Assembly (NCBI RefSeq): GCF_019799925.1
Contig: NZ_JABGCG010000011.1
Coordinates: forward strand, 91,142 to 155,141
DNA: 64,000 bases
Direction of reading: 5' to 3'
Origin: Blastococcus sp. CPCC 205250
GTDB taxonomy: Bacteria; Actinomycetota; Actinomycetes; Mycobacteriales; Geodermatophilaceae
The translations under genes were made by a program, and so were the position numbers. Below are positions 44,635 to 52,655 of the stretch, in pieces. The stretch's first letter is position 1. Each line of letters opens with the position of its first letter. The notes beneath the pieces were generated by a model. It was not told the DNA's origin. It saw only the letters and a list, made by a program, of their open reading frames with translations, and searched no databases.

Positions 44635-46524
44635 GTGAACAACATGACCTCCATGGCGGCGATGCGCTCGTTCCGCCGCGACCCGTCGGTCACCGAGCGG
44701 CAGCTGCCGAAGGGCACGGTCCGCCGCATCCTGGGCATCGCGCGGCCCTACCGGCGCGAGCTGTCATGGTTCCTCGTGCTCGTCGTCGGCTCGTCGCTGA
44801 TCGGGGTGGTCACCCCGCTGCTGGCCGGCGACATCGTCAACCGGATCGCCTCGCTGCAGGGCACCGCCGGCGACATCGTGCGCATCGCGCTGGTGATCGC
44901 CGGGCTCGCGGTGGTCGACGCGGGGATCGCCCTGGGCACCCGCTGGTACTCCTCCCGGATCGGCGAGGGCGTCATCTACGACCTGCGCTCCCGGGTCTTC
45001 GAGCACGTGCAGCGGATGCCGGTCGCCTTCTTCACCCGCACCCAGACCGGCGCGCTGGTCAGCCGGGTGAACAACGACGTCATCGGCGCCCAGCAGGCCT
45101 TCACCTCGACGCTGTCGGGCGTGGTCTCCAACGTCATCGGCCTCGTGCTCACCGCCGGCGTGATGTTCAGCCTCTCCTGGCAGATCACCCTGCTGTCGCT
45201 GGTCATGGTGCCGCTGTTCGTGCTGCCCGCCCGGCGGATCGGCGCCCGGCTGCAGGAGATCACCCGGGAGTCCTACGCCCTCAACGCGTCGATGAACGCG
45301 ACGATGACCGAGCGCTTCAACGTCGCCGGGGCGCTGCTGGTGAAGCTCTTCGGCCGCCCCTCGGTGGAGGCCGACGCGTTCCGCGGCCGCGCCGCCCGGG
45401 TCCGCGACATCGGCGTCCTGTCGGCGATGTACGGCCGCACCTTCTTCACCGCCCTGACGCTGGTGGCCGCGCTGGCCACGGCGCTGGTCTACGGCCTGGG
45501 CGGCACCCTGGCCTTCAACGGCTCGCTGAGCCCCGGGGACGTCGTCGCCCTCGCCCTGCTGCTGTCGCGGCTCTACGGCCCGCTGACGGCCCTGTCCAAC
45601 GTCCGCGTCGACGTCATGAGCGCCATGGTCAGCTTCGACCGGGTCTTCGAGGTGCTCGACCTGCCGCCGATGATCCGCGAGGCCCCCGACGCCGTCCCGG
45701 TGCCCGCCGACGACCGGTCGGTGGAGTTCGACGCGGTGTCGTTCAGCTACCCGGCCGCCTCCGACGTCTCCCTGCCCTCGCTGGAGGAGGTCTCCCTCCC
45801 CGAGCACGGCGGGCCGACTGCGGTGCTGCACGACGTGTCGTTCCGCGTCGAGCCCGGCCAGCTGGTGGCCCTCGTCGGCCACTCCGGCGCCGGCAAGTCG
45901 ACGATCGCCAACCTCGTGCCCCGGCTCTACGACGTCACCGACGGCGCGATCCGGGTCGGCGGGGTCGACGTCCGGCAGGCGACCCTGGACTCGCTGCGCG
46001 ACGCCATCGGCGTGGTCAGCCAGGACGCCCACCTGTTCCACGACACGATCCGCGCCAACCTGCTCTACGCCCGGCCCGACGCCACCGACGAGCAGGTGTG
46101 GAACGCGCTGACCGGCGCCCGCATCGCGGCCCTGGTCGGCTCGCTGCCCGACGGGCTGGACACCGTGGTCGGCGACCGCGGCTACCGCCTCTCCGGCGGC
46201 GAGAAGCAGCGGCTGGCCATCGCGCGCGTGCTGCTCAAGGCGCCGGGCATCGTGATCCTCGACGAGGCCACCGCGCACCTGGACAGCGAGTCCGAGGTGG
46301 CCGTCCAGCACGCGCTGGACACCGCCCTCGCCGGCCGGACGTCGCTCGTCATCGCCCACCGCCTGTCGACGATCCGCAGCGCCGACCAGATCCTCGTCGT
46401 CGACGACGGTCGCATCGTGGAGTCGGGCACTCACGAGGAGTTGCTGGCGCTCGGCAGGAGGTATGCCGAGCTGTACCGGACCCAGTTCGCCGACGGCGAG
46501 CGTCGGACGGTCGGCGCGGCCTGA
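44635..46524 (+). CDS. ABC exporter, fused membrane and ATPase domains
   Basis: A 629-residue half-transporter. The type-1 exporter membrane domain (residues ~35-340, six helices) is followed by an ATPase with GHSGAGKSTIANLV, LSGGEKQRLAIARVLL and GIVILDEATAHLD. It probably works as a homodimer exporting a lipid or drug. GTG at 44635 is preceded by a perfect AAGGAGGT with 6-base spacing; a GTG upstream at 44602 is less likely. Confidence 0.94.
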   Translation: MNNMTSMAAMRSFRRDPSVTERQLPKGTVRRILGIARPYRRELSWFLVLVVGSSLIGVVTPLLAGDIVNRIASLQGTAGDIVRIALVIAGLAVVDAGIALGTRWYSSRIGEGVIYDLRSRVFEHVQRMPVAFFTRTQTGALVSRVNNDVIGAQQAFTSTLSGVVSNVIGLVLTAGVMFSLSWQITLLSLVMVPLFVLPARRIGARLQEITRESYALNASMNATMTERFNVAGALLVKLFGRPSVEADAFRGRAARVRDIGVLSAMYGRTFFTALTLVAALATALVYGLGGTLAFNGSLSPGDVVALALLLSRLYGPLTALSNVRVDVMSAMVSFDRVFEVLDLPPMIREAPDAVPVPADDRSVEFDAVSFSYPAASDVSLPSLEEVSLPEHGGPTAVLHDVSFRVEPGQLVALVGHSGAGKSTIANLVPRLYDVTDGAIRVGGVDVRQATLDSLRDAIGVVSQDAHLFHDTIRANLLYARPDATDEQVWNALTGARIAALVGSLPDGLDTVVGDRGYRLSGGEKQRLAIARVLLKAPGIVILDEATAHLDSESEVAVQHALDTALAGRTSLVIAHRLSTIRSADQILVVDDGRIVESGTHEELLALGRRYAELYRTQFADGERRTVGAA

Positions 46525-46528
46525 CCAC

Positions 46529-46534
46529 TACCGT
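46529..46534 (+). promoter_or_regulatory. Candidate -10 box (TACCGT) before the SgcJ/EcaC-like gene
   Basis: TACCGT fits TANNNT and lies 35 bases before the TTG start, leaving a leader of about 28 bases containing CAGGGGG. Confidence 0.35.
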
Positions 46535-46568
46535 TCCTCCTGTCCCATCAGCACCACAGGGGGAACCG

Positions 46569-47033
46569 TTGACTTCAGCCCATCCGCAGGACGCGCAGAT
46601 CCGCGCCCTGTACACCGCGTTCCTCGAGGCGTGGAACCGGCGCAGCGGCGCGGCGGTCGCGTCCACCTTCGCCGACGACGGGGACATCGTCGGCTACGAC
46701 GGCACGCACACCAGCGGGCGGCTGTCGATCGCGTCGGAGCTGCGCCGCGTGTTCAGCAGCCACCCGACGGCGACCTACGTCGGCCTCGTCCGGTCCGTCC
46801 GCCAGATCGCACCTGGCGTGGCCGTCCTGCTGGCCCACGCCGGGGTCATCCCGCCGGGCGAGGAGGACCTCGACCCGGTGCTGCACTGCCAGCAGACCCT
46901 CATCGCGGTCGAGGAGAGCACCGGCCGCTGGAAGATCTCGCTCTTCCAGATCACCCCGGTGGCCTTCGCGGGCAAGCCGGCGGCGCGTGACGCGCTGACG
47001 ACCGAGCTGCGCGGGCTGCTCGCCGTCCGGTGA
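46569..47033 (+). CDS. SgcJ/EcaC family protein (NTF2-like fold)
   Basis: A 154-residue protein with the SnoaL/NTF2-like pattern: LYTAFLEAWNRRSGAAVASTF, DGDIVGYDGTHTSGRLSI and RWKISLFQITPVAF. Members occur near polyketide and stress genes, and most have no proven enzyme activity. The frame needs a TTG start at 46569, with CAGGGGG 5-6 bases upstream. The stop overlaps the sulfurtransferase GTG. Confidence 0.82.
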   Translation: MTSAHPQDAQIRALYTAFLEAWNRRSGAAVASTFADDGDIVGYDGTHTSGRLSIASELRRVFSSHPTATYVGLVRSVRQIAPGVAVLLAHAGVIPPGEEDLDPVLHCQQTLIAVEESTGRWKISLFQITPVAFAGKPAARDALTTELRGLLAVR

Positions 47034-47872
47034 GCCGGGACGACGTCCTCGTCGACGCGGCCGGGCTCCTCGCGGGGACCGGTCGCGTCGTGCTGCTCGA
47101 CGTCCGCTGGGCGCTCGGCGACGACCGGGGCCGGGAGCGGTACCGCGAGGGGCACCTGCCGGGGGCCGTCTTCGTCGACCTGGACGCGGAGCTGGCGGAC
47201 CCGCCCTCGCCCGGCGCCGGCCGGCACCCGCTGCCGTCGGTACAGCGACTGCAGTCAGCGGCGCGGCGCTGGGGGATCGGTGCCGGGAACCGCGTGGTGG
47301 CCTACGACGACAGCCGCGGGCTGGCCGCCGCCCGCGCCTGGTGGCTGCTGCGCTGGGCCGGCCTGGCCGACGTCCGCCTGCTCGACGGCGGGCTCGCCGC
47401 CTGGCGTGCCGCCGGTGGGCCGCTGGAGACCGGGGACGTCGTCCCGGAGCCCGGCGACGTCACGCTGACCGGTGGCCGCCTGCCGACGCTGACCGCCGAC
47501 GAGGCGGCCGCCCTGCCGGGTTCCGGCGGGGTGCTGCTCGACGCGCGGGCCGCCGAGCGCTTCCGCGGCGAGGTGGAGCCGGTGGACGCGCGGGCCGGTC
47601 ACGTCGCCGGCGCCCGCAGCATGCCCACGACCGGGAACCTGATGCCGGACGGCACGTTCGCTCCAGCCGCTGTACTGGCCGGGCGCTTCGCCGCGGTGGG
47701 TGCGGTGCCCGGCGCGACCGTGGGCGTCTACTGCGGCTCGGGCGTCACCGCGGCGCACGAGGTCGCGGCGCTGGCCGTGGCCGGGGTCGAGGCGGCCCTG
47801 TGGCCGGGGTCGTGGTCGCAGTGGGCGGCGGACCCGGAGCGGCCCGCCGCCGTCGGCCCCGACCCGGGGTGA
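47030..47872 (+). CDS. sseA: Thiosulfate/3-mercaptopyruvate sulfurtransferase (tandem rhodanese)
   Basis: A 280-residue protein with two rhodanese domains. The C-terminal active-site loop is VYCGSGVTAAHE, with the catalytic Cys in CGSGVT. The N-terminal domain carries HLPGAVFVDLDAELAD and VVAYDDSRG, without Cys. CGSGVT is nearer to the 3-mercaptopyruvate-type loop than to CRKGVT of classic rhodanese, so that substrate is likely. It overlaps the upstream gene by 4 bases. Confidence 0.92.
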   Translation: MSRDDVLVDAAGLLAGTGRVVLLDVRWALGDDRGRERYREGHLPGAVFVDLDAELADPPSPGAGRHPLPSVQRLQSAARRWGIGAGNRVVAYDDSRGLAAARAWWLLRWAGLADVRLLDGGLAAWRAAGGPLETGDVVPEPGDVTLTGGRLPTLTADEAAALPGSGGVLLDARAAERFRGEVEPVDARAGHVAGARSMPTTGNLMPDGTFAPAAVLAGRFAAVGAVPGATVGVYCGSGVTAAHEVAALAVAGVEAALWPGSWSQWAADPERPAAVGPDPG

Positions 47873-47879
47873 GCCGGGG

Positions 47880-49487
47880 TCACGCCGGGCGCAGGGCCTT
47901 GGGCACGCCCTGGGGCGGGGCCGAGAACGGCGAGGGGCCGTCCTCACCCACCTCGAACTGGGCCATCATGTCGTGGTCCTCGTGGCTGTTGTTGTGGCAG
48001 TGCAGCATGTACCGGCCCGTCCGGGGGCCGAAGCGGGTGATGATGCGGATGGTCTCGTTCTCCGCCAGGTAGACGACGTCCTTCGGGCCGGCGGCCTCGT
48101 AGGGGGTGGGCGGCCGGCCGTTGCGCGTCAGCACCCTGAAGTCCACGAGGTGCAGGTGGACCGGGTGGAACCAGCCACCCGAGGAGTTCTCGAGCTCCCA
48201 CAGCTCGACGTCCCCGAGGTCGGGGTCGGCGACGACCCGGCGGAACTCCGACCGCTCGACGTCCGCCCAGGTCTCGTCGTTGATCGTCCACTCGCTGCCG
48301 CCGCGCTGGAAGCGCAGCCGCCGGGTCCGGTCGGCGTGTCCGGCCTGCAGGGCCATCAGCGGGTGCGGCTGGACGGGCAGCGGGCGCGGTACCGGGCCGT
48401 TACCCGCCGGGTCCGGGTCCACGTCCAGGACGTCGAAGGCCATGACGCGGTGGGTGTGGTCGTAGTCGATGGAGTTCTCGACACCCAGGTTGCGCAGCTC
48501 GACGCGTCGTCCCCGGAACGGCGCGAAGTCGACGACGACGTCGTAGCGCTCGCCCATGGCCATCCGGAGGTCGGCGGTGTCCACCGGGTCGTGCACGAGC
48601 CCGGCGTCGGTCCCGACGACGGTGAGGGGAGCGGTCGGCTGCAGCTGGAACCGGTAGCCGCGGGCGATGGAGGCGTTGAGGAGGCGGAGGCGGTACTTCC
48701 GCGGCTGCACCGGGAAGGCGGGGTAGGGCACGCCGTTGACCAGCAGGACGTCCCCCATCGGGCCGGAGTCGCCGCGGTCGTCGTGGAGCAGCTGACCGCG
48801 GGCGGTGAAGGCGACGTCGGTGACCGTCAGCGGGAGGTCGAACTCGCCCTGCGGCAGCCCGATGAGGTCCTCGGCCGCGTCGAGCACCTGGTACTGGCCG
48901 GCGAGACCCATCGCGACGTTCTCGGCCGTGTGGTGCACCGCGTGGTCGTGGTACCACAGCGTCCGCGCCGCCTGGCTGTTGTCGTAGAGGTAGTTCTTGT
49001 GCTGCCCCGGCCGGGAGGTGTCACTGGCGTAGCCGTCGTACTGCGGCGCCGACGGGGCGCCGTGCAGGTGGACCGAGGTCGTCGGCTCGTATCCGAACAC
49101 GGGGTGGCGCAGTGGCAGGTCGTTCAGGAAGCGCACGCGCACCTTGCGGTTGCGCTGGATCCTGAAGGTGGGCCCCGGGAAGGCGCCCTCGTAGCCCCAC
49201 ATCGTCGTGGCGTAGCCCGGCACGAGCTGGGCGGTGAACTGCCGCATCCGGACGTGGTAGACGTCGCGCACGTCCTCGGGCCGGTCGGCCGGGTCGGTCC
49301 CGACGGGGGCGAGCACCGGCGGCCGGACGAAGACGTCGTGCCGGGTGAAGGGGCGCGGGACCCGGCTCTCCGGCAGCTCGGAGGCGCGGGCGGCGTCCAG
49401 GGAGACGGTGAGGGGGAGCGCGAGGGCGGCGGTGCCCAGGACACCGATCTTGAGGGCGTCGCGGCGGCTGAGGATCGGGTCGTCCAT
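47880..49487 (-). CDS. Tat-exported multicopper oxidase (CotA/bilirubin-oxidase-like)
   Basis: A 535-residue secreted oxidase. The N-terminus SRRDALKIGVLGTAALALPL is a twin-arginine signal. All copper motifs are present: TTSVHLHG and WYHDHAVHHT (N-terminal domain), then HPVHLHLVDF and MLHCHNNSHEDHDMM (C-terminal domain). Type 1, 2 and 3 copper sites therefore look complete. Related enzymes oxidise bilirubin, phenols, Mn or Cu(I). Its end is only 7 bases from the convergent sulfurtransferase gene. Confidence 0.93.
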   Translation of the reverse strand: MDDPILSRRDALKIGVLGTAALALPLTVSLDAARASELPESRVPRPFTRHDVFVRPPVLAPVGTDPADRPEDVRDVYHVRMRQFTAQLVPGYATTMWGYEGAFPGPTFRIQRNRKVRVRFLNDLPLRHPVFGYEPTTSVHLHGAPSAPQYDGYASDTSRPGQHKNYLYDNSQAARTLWYHDHAVHHTAENVAMGLAGQYQVLDAAEDLIGLPQGEFDLPLTVTDVAFTARGQLLHDDRGDSGPMGDVLLVNGVPYPAFPVQPRKYRLRLLNASIARGYRFQLQPTAPLTVVGTDAGLVHDPVDTADLRMAMGERYDVVVDFAPFRGRRVELRNLGVENSIDYDHTHRVMAFDVLDVDPDPAGNGPVPRPLPVQPHPLMALQAGHADRTRRLRFQRGGSEWTINDETWADVERSEFRRVVADPDLGDVELWELENSSGGWFHPVHLHLVDFRVLTRNGRPPTPYEAAGPKDVVYLAENETIRIITRFGPRTGRYMLHCHNNSHEDHDMMAQFEVGEDGPSPFSAPPQGVPKALRPA

Positions 49488-49578
49488 GGTGCGGGTCCGT
49501 TCCGGGAGAGTGCTCCGTGCGCCCCCCAGCCTCAGCGCGCCTGACGACCGCGCACAGCCACCGACAGGGGCCCCGGCA

Positions 49579-49596
49579 CCCCCCGCCTCAGGGGGG
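49579..49596 (-). terminator. Terminator directly after the guanidinium exporter gene
   Basis: CCCCCC-GCCTCA-GGGGGG gives a perfect 6-bp GC stem that begins at the base next to the stop codon of the minus-strand exporter gene. Confidence 0.6.
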
Positions 49597-49923
49597 TCAG
49601 TGCAGGACCTTGAGCCCGATCACGCAGCCCACGATGCCCGCGACCAGCAGCAGCCGGAGCACGCTGACCGGCTCGTCGCCGGTGACCATGCCGATCAGCA
49701 CCGTGAGCGCGGCGCCGATGCCGACCCACACCGCGTAGGCGGTGCCGGTCGGCAGCTCACGCAGCGCGTAGGCGAGCCCCGCCATGCTCAGCACCAGCGC
49801 GACGGCGAAGACCACGGACGGCCAGAGGCGGGAGAAGCCCTCGGAGCGGCCGAGGGCCGTCGCCCACACCGACTCCAGGACTCCGGACAGGACGAGCACG
49901 AGCCAGGACACGAGGGCCTCCAC
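49597..49923 (-). CDS. gdx: SMR-family guanidinium exporter (Gdx/SugE type)
   Basis: A 108-residue four-helix small multidrug resistance protein. The central Glu of helix 1 is Glu17 (LVLSGVLESVWATAL). GFSRLWPSVV and LPTGTAYAVWVGIGA match the SugE/Gdx branch rather than the EmrE drug branch. Gdx proteins export guanidinium as antiparallel dimers. The GTG start lies 6 bases after a guanidine-III riboswitch, which fixes the probable substrate. The gene is followed by a terminator hairpin. Confidence 0.93.
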   Translation of the reverse strand: MEALVSWLVLVLSGVLESVWATALGRSEGFSRLWPSVVFAVALVLSMAGLAYALRELPTGTAYAVWVGIGAALTVLIGMVTGDEPVSVLRLLLVAGIVGCVIGLKVLH

Positions 49924-49929
49924 CGCGGT

Positions 49930-49970
49930 CGCCGTCTTGTCGCTGTCCGGGTACGGCGCCGCTCGTCCGG
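49930..49970 (-). ncRNA. Guanidine-III riboswitch (ykkC-III / mini pseudoknot class)
   Basis: On the minus strand the element reads CCGGACGAG, then CGCCGTACCCGG, then GACAAGACGGCG. This matches the guanidine-III consensus as I recall it from the Thermobifida element, with a one-base insertion. CGCCGT (top-strand 49953-49958) can pair with ACGGCG (49930-49935), and the 5' CCGG with the later CCGG, giving the expected H-type pseudoknot. It ends 6 bases before the GTG of gdx, where a ribosome site should be, so translational control is likely. Confidence 0.88.
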
Positions 49971-49992
49971 GGGCCGGTCCGGGCCCGCCCCC
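49969..49992 (-). terminator. Hairpin between the lipoprotein gene and the riboswitch
   Basis: GGGGGC and GCCCCC (top-strand 49969-49974 and 49987-49992) can pair around 12 bases. On the minus strand this follows the lipoprotein stop (50010), and its last two bases overlap the first two of the riboswitch. Confidence 0.4.
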
Positions 49993-50009
49993 ATGGTGTC
50001 ACGCGGCGC

Positions 50010-50546
50010 TCAGCTGGCGGGGGCGGCGCCGGTCTCGCAGTTCTCGGAGTAGTAGGCGTCGACCCGCTCCAGCGACGGGCTGATGTCGGCCTCGATGTCC
50101 TGCACGGCGGCCTCCGCCTGCGCCTCGGCGTCCGCCGCGTCCGCGTCGATCTCGTCGACGGCGTCGCGCAGGTCGGCGAAGCCGTTGCGCACGACCTGCC
50201 AGTCGTCGGTGATCTCGGCCGGGGGCTCCAGCTGGTCGAAGGCGCCGACGGCCTGGTCGAGCACCGGCACGGAGGCATCGAGGCTCTGACCCTCGATCGC
50301 CTCGAAGGCCTCGGACAGCCGGCCGAAGACCTCGACGGCGTCCTCGCAGAAGGCGGCCGGGTCAGCCGCCGCCCCGCCGCCGCCGGAGGAGGAGGCAGGG
50401 GACGACGCGGTGGACGACGCGGGGGACGAGGAGCTCGACGCCGCACCGGCGTCGCCGTCGGAGTCGTCGCCGCAGCCGGTCAGCAGCAGCGTGCCGGCGG
50501 CGGTGGTGAGCAGGGCGGTCGCGACCGGGCGCGAGAAACGGAACAC
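50010..50546 (-). CDS. Lipoprotein, paralogue A (unknown function)
   Basis: A 178-residue lipoprotein. The signal ends in lipobox LLLTGC, then a Ser/Ala/Gly-rich linker (~30 residues), then a helical domain. That domain has FCEDAVEVFGRL near the start and Cys in YSENCETG near the end, a likely disulfide. LDQAVGAFDQLEPPAEITDD is nearly identical to the paralogue at 51359-51871. GTG at 50546 is preceded by TAGCGT at leaderless spacing. Confidence 0.82.
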   Translation of the reverse strand: MFRFSRPVATALLTTAAGTLLLTGCGDDSDGDAGAASSSSSPASSTASSPASSSGGGGAAADPAAFCEDAVEVFGRLSEAFEAIEGQSLDASVPVLDQAVGAFDQLEPPAEITDDWQVVRNGFADLRDAVDEIDADAADAEAQAEAAVQDIEADISPSLERVDAYYSENCETGAAPAS

Positions 50547-50552
50547 GACCAG

Positions 50553-50558
50553 ACGCTA
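50553..50558 (-). promoter_or_regulatory. -10 box (TAGCGT) of lipoprotein A; leaderless start predicted
   Basis: On the minus strand TAGCGT is followed by 6 bases and the GTG start. The paralogue at 51871 has exactly the same hexamer and spacing. Confidence 0.55.
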
Positions 50559-50580
50559 GCCGGAGGCCGGACGGCCGCCG

Positions 50581-51327
50581 TCAGCGGCTGAAGTGCGTGA
50601 CCGGTCGCTCCTGCCGGGCCCCGTCCACCACCACGTCCACGGCCTCGTCGAGGAACGCGACCAGGCCGGCGATCGGCAGCACCGCGGCGGCCGGGAAGTC
50701 GTAGCTCCAGGCGACGTCGGCCGGCCCGCCCGCGACCGACCAGTAGCCGCTGGTCCGGCCCTTGTAGGGGCAGTGGGTGCGGGTGTCGCTGGGGGTGAGG
50801 TGCGCGAAGCGGACGTCGCTGCGGGGCAGGTACCACCGGGTCGGCAGGCCGGTCTCGAAGAGCAGCACCGGCGACGACGACTCGGCCAGCACGGTGCCGT
50901 CGACCTCGATCCGCACCCGGCGCTGCGAGCGGAGGGCGTCGACCCGTGCGTACGGGCTGCGGGGGTGCACGAACACCTCCTCGTCCTCCTCGAACCAGGC
51001 GTCCAGCGCCGCCCACTCGAATCGCAGGTGCCCGGCGAGCGGCCCCTCGGCGTAGCACCAGGCCGCGCCCGGCCGCTCGGCGTCGCCGGTCCGCAGGCCG
51101 TACCGGCGGGCCGGGCCCAGCGGGCGGTCCTCGTCCACCTCCTCGTCGACGAGCACGGCGGCGTCGACGTCGGCGAGCGGGACGTGGAACTGCGGGTACG
51201 GCGGCCACTCCCAGCCGTACCGGGCGCGGGTGGTGTCCAGGACGACCCGGCCGCCCAGGAACGCCCGCACCCGTCGCGGCACCGGCTCGACGTGGCCGAC
51301 CGGGACGAGGAGCCGCGGATACGTCAC
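50581..51327 (-). CDS. DUF427 domain protein
   Basis: A 248-residue soluble protein with two DUF427-like halves. The second is the clearer one: VRIEVDGTVLAESSSPVLLF, LPTRWYLPRSDVRF, CPYKGRTSGYWSV, SYDFPAAAVLPIAGLVAFLD. The first half has RVRAFLGGRVVLDTTRARYGWE. The biochemical function of DUF427 is unknown. GTG at 51327 starts the conserved part, with GAGGAG upstream. It lies between the two paralogous lipoprotein genes, 31 bases after lipoprotein B. Confidence 0.88.
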   Translation of the reverse strand: MTYPRLLVPVGHVEPVPRRVRAFLGGRVVLDTTRARYGWEWPPYPQFHVPLADVDAAVLVDEEVDEDRPLGPARRYGLRTGDAERPGAAWCYAEGPLAGHLRFEWAALDAWFEEDEEVFVHPRSPYARVDALRSQRRVRIEVDGTVLAESSSPVLLFETGLPTRWYLPRSDVRFAHLTPSDTRTHCPYKGRTSGYWSVAGGPADVAWSYDFPAAAVLPIAGLVAFLDEAVDVVVDGARQERPVTHFSR

Positions 51328-51358
51328 GAGGCGATCCTGCTCCTCGCGGGGGTGTGCG

Positions 51359-51871
51359 TCAGGCGTTCGGGCAGTTCTCGTCGATCCAGTCACTGACCCG
51401 CGTGAACGCCGGGCCGACCGTCGTCTCGGCCTGGGCGACGAGCTCGAGCGCCTGCGCCTCGGCATCCGGCGCGGCGGGATCGACGGCCGCCACGGTGTCC
51501 CGCAGCTCGGCGAAGCCGGCCCGCGACTCCGCCCAGTCGTCGGCGATCTCCTCCGGCGGCTCCAGGGCGTCGAACGCGCCCACGGCCTGGTCGAGGGCGG
51601 CGACGATCCCGGCGACGCCCATGCCCTCGGCGTCGTCGAAGGCCATGTCGACCTCGCCGAACACCTGCTCGCCGTCGGTGCAGAACTCCTCGAGCTCCGG
51701 GTCCAGCGTCGGCGACGAGGAGCTGGACGACGAGGACGAGGACGAGGAGGACGACGAGGAGGACGCGTCCGACCCCGGGCTCGCCGAGCCGCTGACCTCC
51801 TCGCTGCAGGCGGAGAGCGCGAGGCCGGCGGCGAGGACGGCGGGGACGAGGACCCGGAGTGGACGGCGCAC
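51359..51871 (-). CDS. Lipoprotein, paralogue B (poly-Ser linker)
   Basis: A 170-residue lipoprotein. The lipobox ALSAC is followed by a linker with an uninterrupted run of about 17 Ser residues, then the domain shared with paralogue A: FCTDGEQVFGEV, LDQAVGAFDALEPPEEIADD, and a final Cys in DENCPNA. The conserved Cys pair at the domain ends suggests a disulfide-closed helical module outside the membrane. GTG at 51871 has the same TAGCGT promoter arrangement as paralogue A. Confidence 0.82.
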   Translation of the reverse strand: MRRPLRVLVPAVLAAGLALSACSEEVSGSASPGSDASSSSSSSSSSSSSSSSSPTLDPELEEFCTDGEQVFGEVDMAFDDAEGMGVAGIVAALDQAVGAFDALEPPEEIADDWAESRAGFAELRDTVAAVDPAAPDAEAQALELVAQAETTVGPAFTRVSDWIDENCPNA

Positions 51872-51877
51872 CGCTCC

Positions 51878-51883
51878 ACGCTA
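51878..51883 (-). promoter_or_regulatory. -10 box (TAGCGT) of lipoprotein B; leaderless start predicted
   Basis: On the minus strand TAGCGT is followed by 6 bases and the GTG start at 51871. Confidence 0.55.
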
Positions 51884-51908
51884 GCCAGCGCGGTGGTGCG
51901 CTGCCCGG

Positions 51909-52655
51909 TCAGCTCACGGCGGCGTCGTAGCGGTCGAGCAGGACGGCGGCCAGGCGCTCGTCGGGCAGCAGCGGAGCGGTGACGGCGTCGGCCCCCGCGG
52001 CCGCCAGCTTGCCGGCGAAGTGCCCGGGGGCCAGGAGGTAGGCGGCGACGACCACCCGCTCGGCCCCGGCCCGCCGGGCGGCGGCGACCGCGTCGGCCAC
52101 CGGCGGCTGCGCGGCCGAGCCGTAGCCGGTGGTGACCGGGCCGGCCCAGGAGTGCTGGAGCAGGCCGGCGGTGTCCTCGACGTCGGCCACCGACCGCGGG
52201 TCGCTGGACCCGGCCGCGGCCAGCACCACCGCGGTCCGTGGGTCGCGCGGGTCGGCGCCGGCCTCCAGCAGCCGGTCGTGCAGCACCTCGACCAGCCGCG
52301 GGTCGGGGCCCAGCGGCCGTGCGGCCACCACACCCGCGGCACCGCGGACGGCGTCGGCGATGTCCACGTGCACGTGGTAGCCCCCGGACAGCAGCAGCGG
52401 GACGACGACGGCCCGCCGGCCCTGCGCGGCGAGCCCGGTGACGACGTCGGCGACCGTGGGCGGCTGGACGTCCACGAAGGCCGCGGTGGTGTCCAGGCCC
52501 GGGCGCAGCCCACGGGCGGCGAGGGCGAGCTCGGCGACCAGGCGGCGGCCGGTGGCGTTGCGGGTGCCGTGCGCGCAGGCGACCAGTACGGGACGGCTCT
52601 CTCGCAGGGGCCCGCCGGGAGCGGGCTGGTGGTCGTGGGCGAGGGGGTCGGTCAC
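51909..52655 (-). CDS. Sirohydrochlorin chelatase (CbiX/SirB family)
   Basis: A 248-residue protein with two chelatase halves. The N-terminal half has VLVACAHGTRNATGRRL with the metal-binding His and VVPLLLSGGYHVHVD with the second His pair. The C-terminal half has VVLAAAGSSDPRS and VVAAYLLAPGHFAGKL. It inserts Fe or Co into sirohydrochlorin for siroheme or cobalamin. It overlaps the SDR stop (GTGA); a GTG one codon upstream (52658) is equally possible. Confidence 0.9.
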   Translation of the reverse strand: MTDPLAHDHQPAPGGPLRESRPVLVACAHGTRNATGRRLVAELALAARGLRPGLDTTAAFVDVQPPTVADVVTGLAAQGRRAVVVPLLLSGGYHVHVDIADAVRGAAGVVAARPLGPDPRLVEVLHDRLLEAGADPRDPRTAVVLAAAGSSDPRSVADVEDTAGLLQHSWAGPVTTGYGSAAQPPVADAVAAARRAGAERVVVAAYLLAPGHFAGKLAAAGADAVTAPLLPDERLAAVLLDRYDAAVS

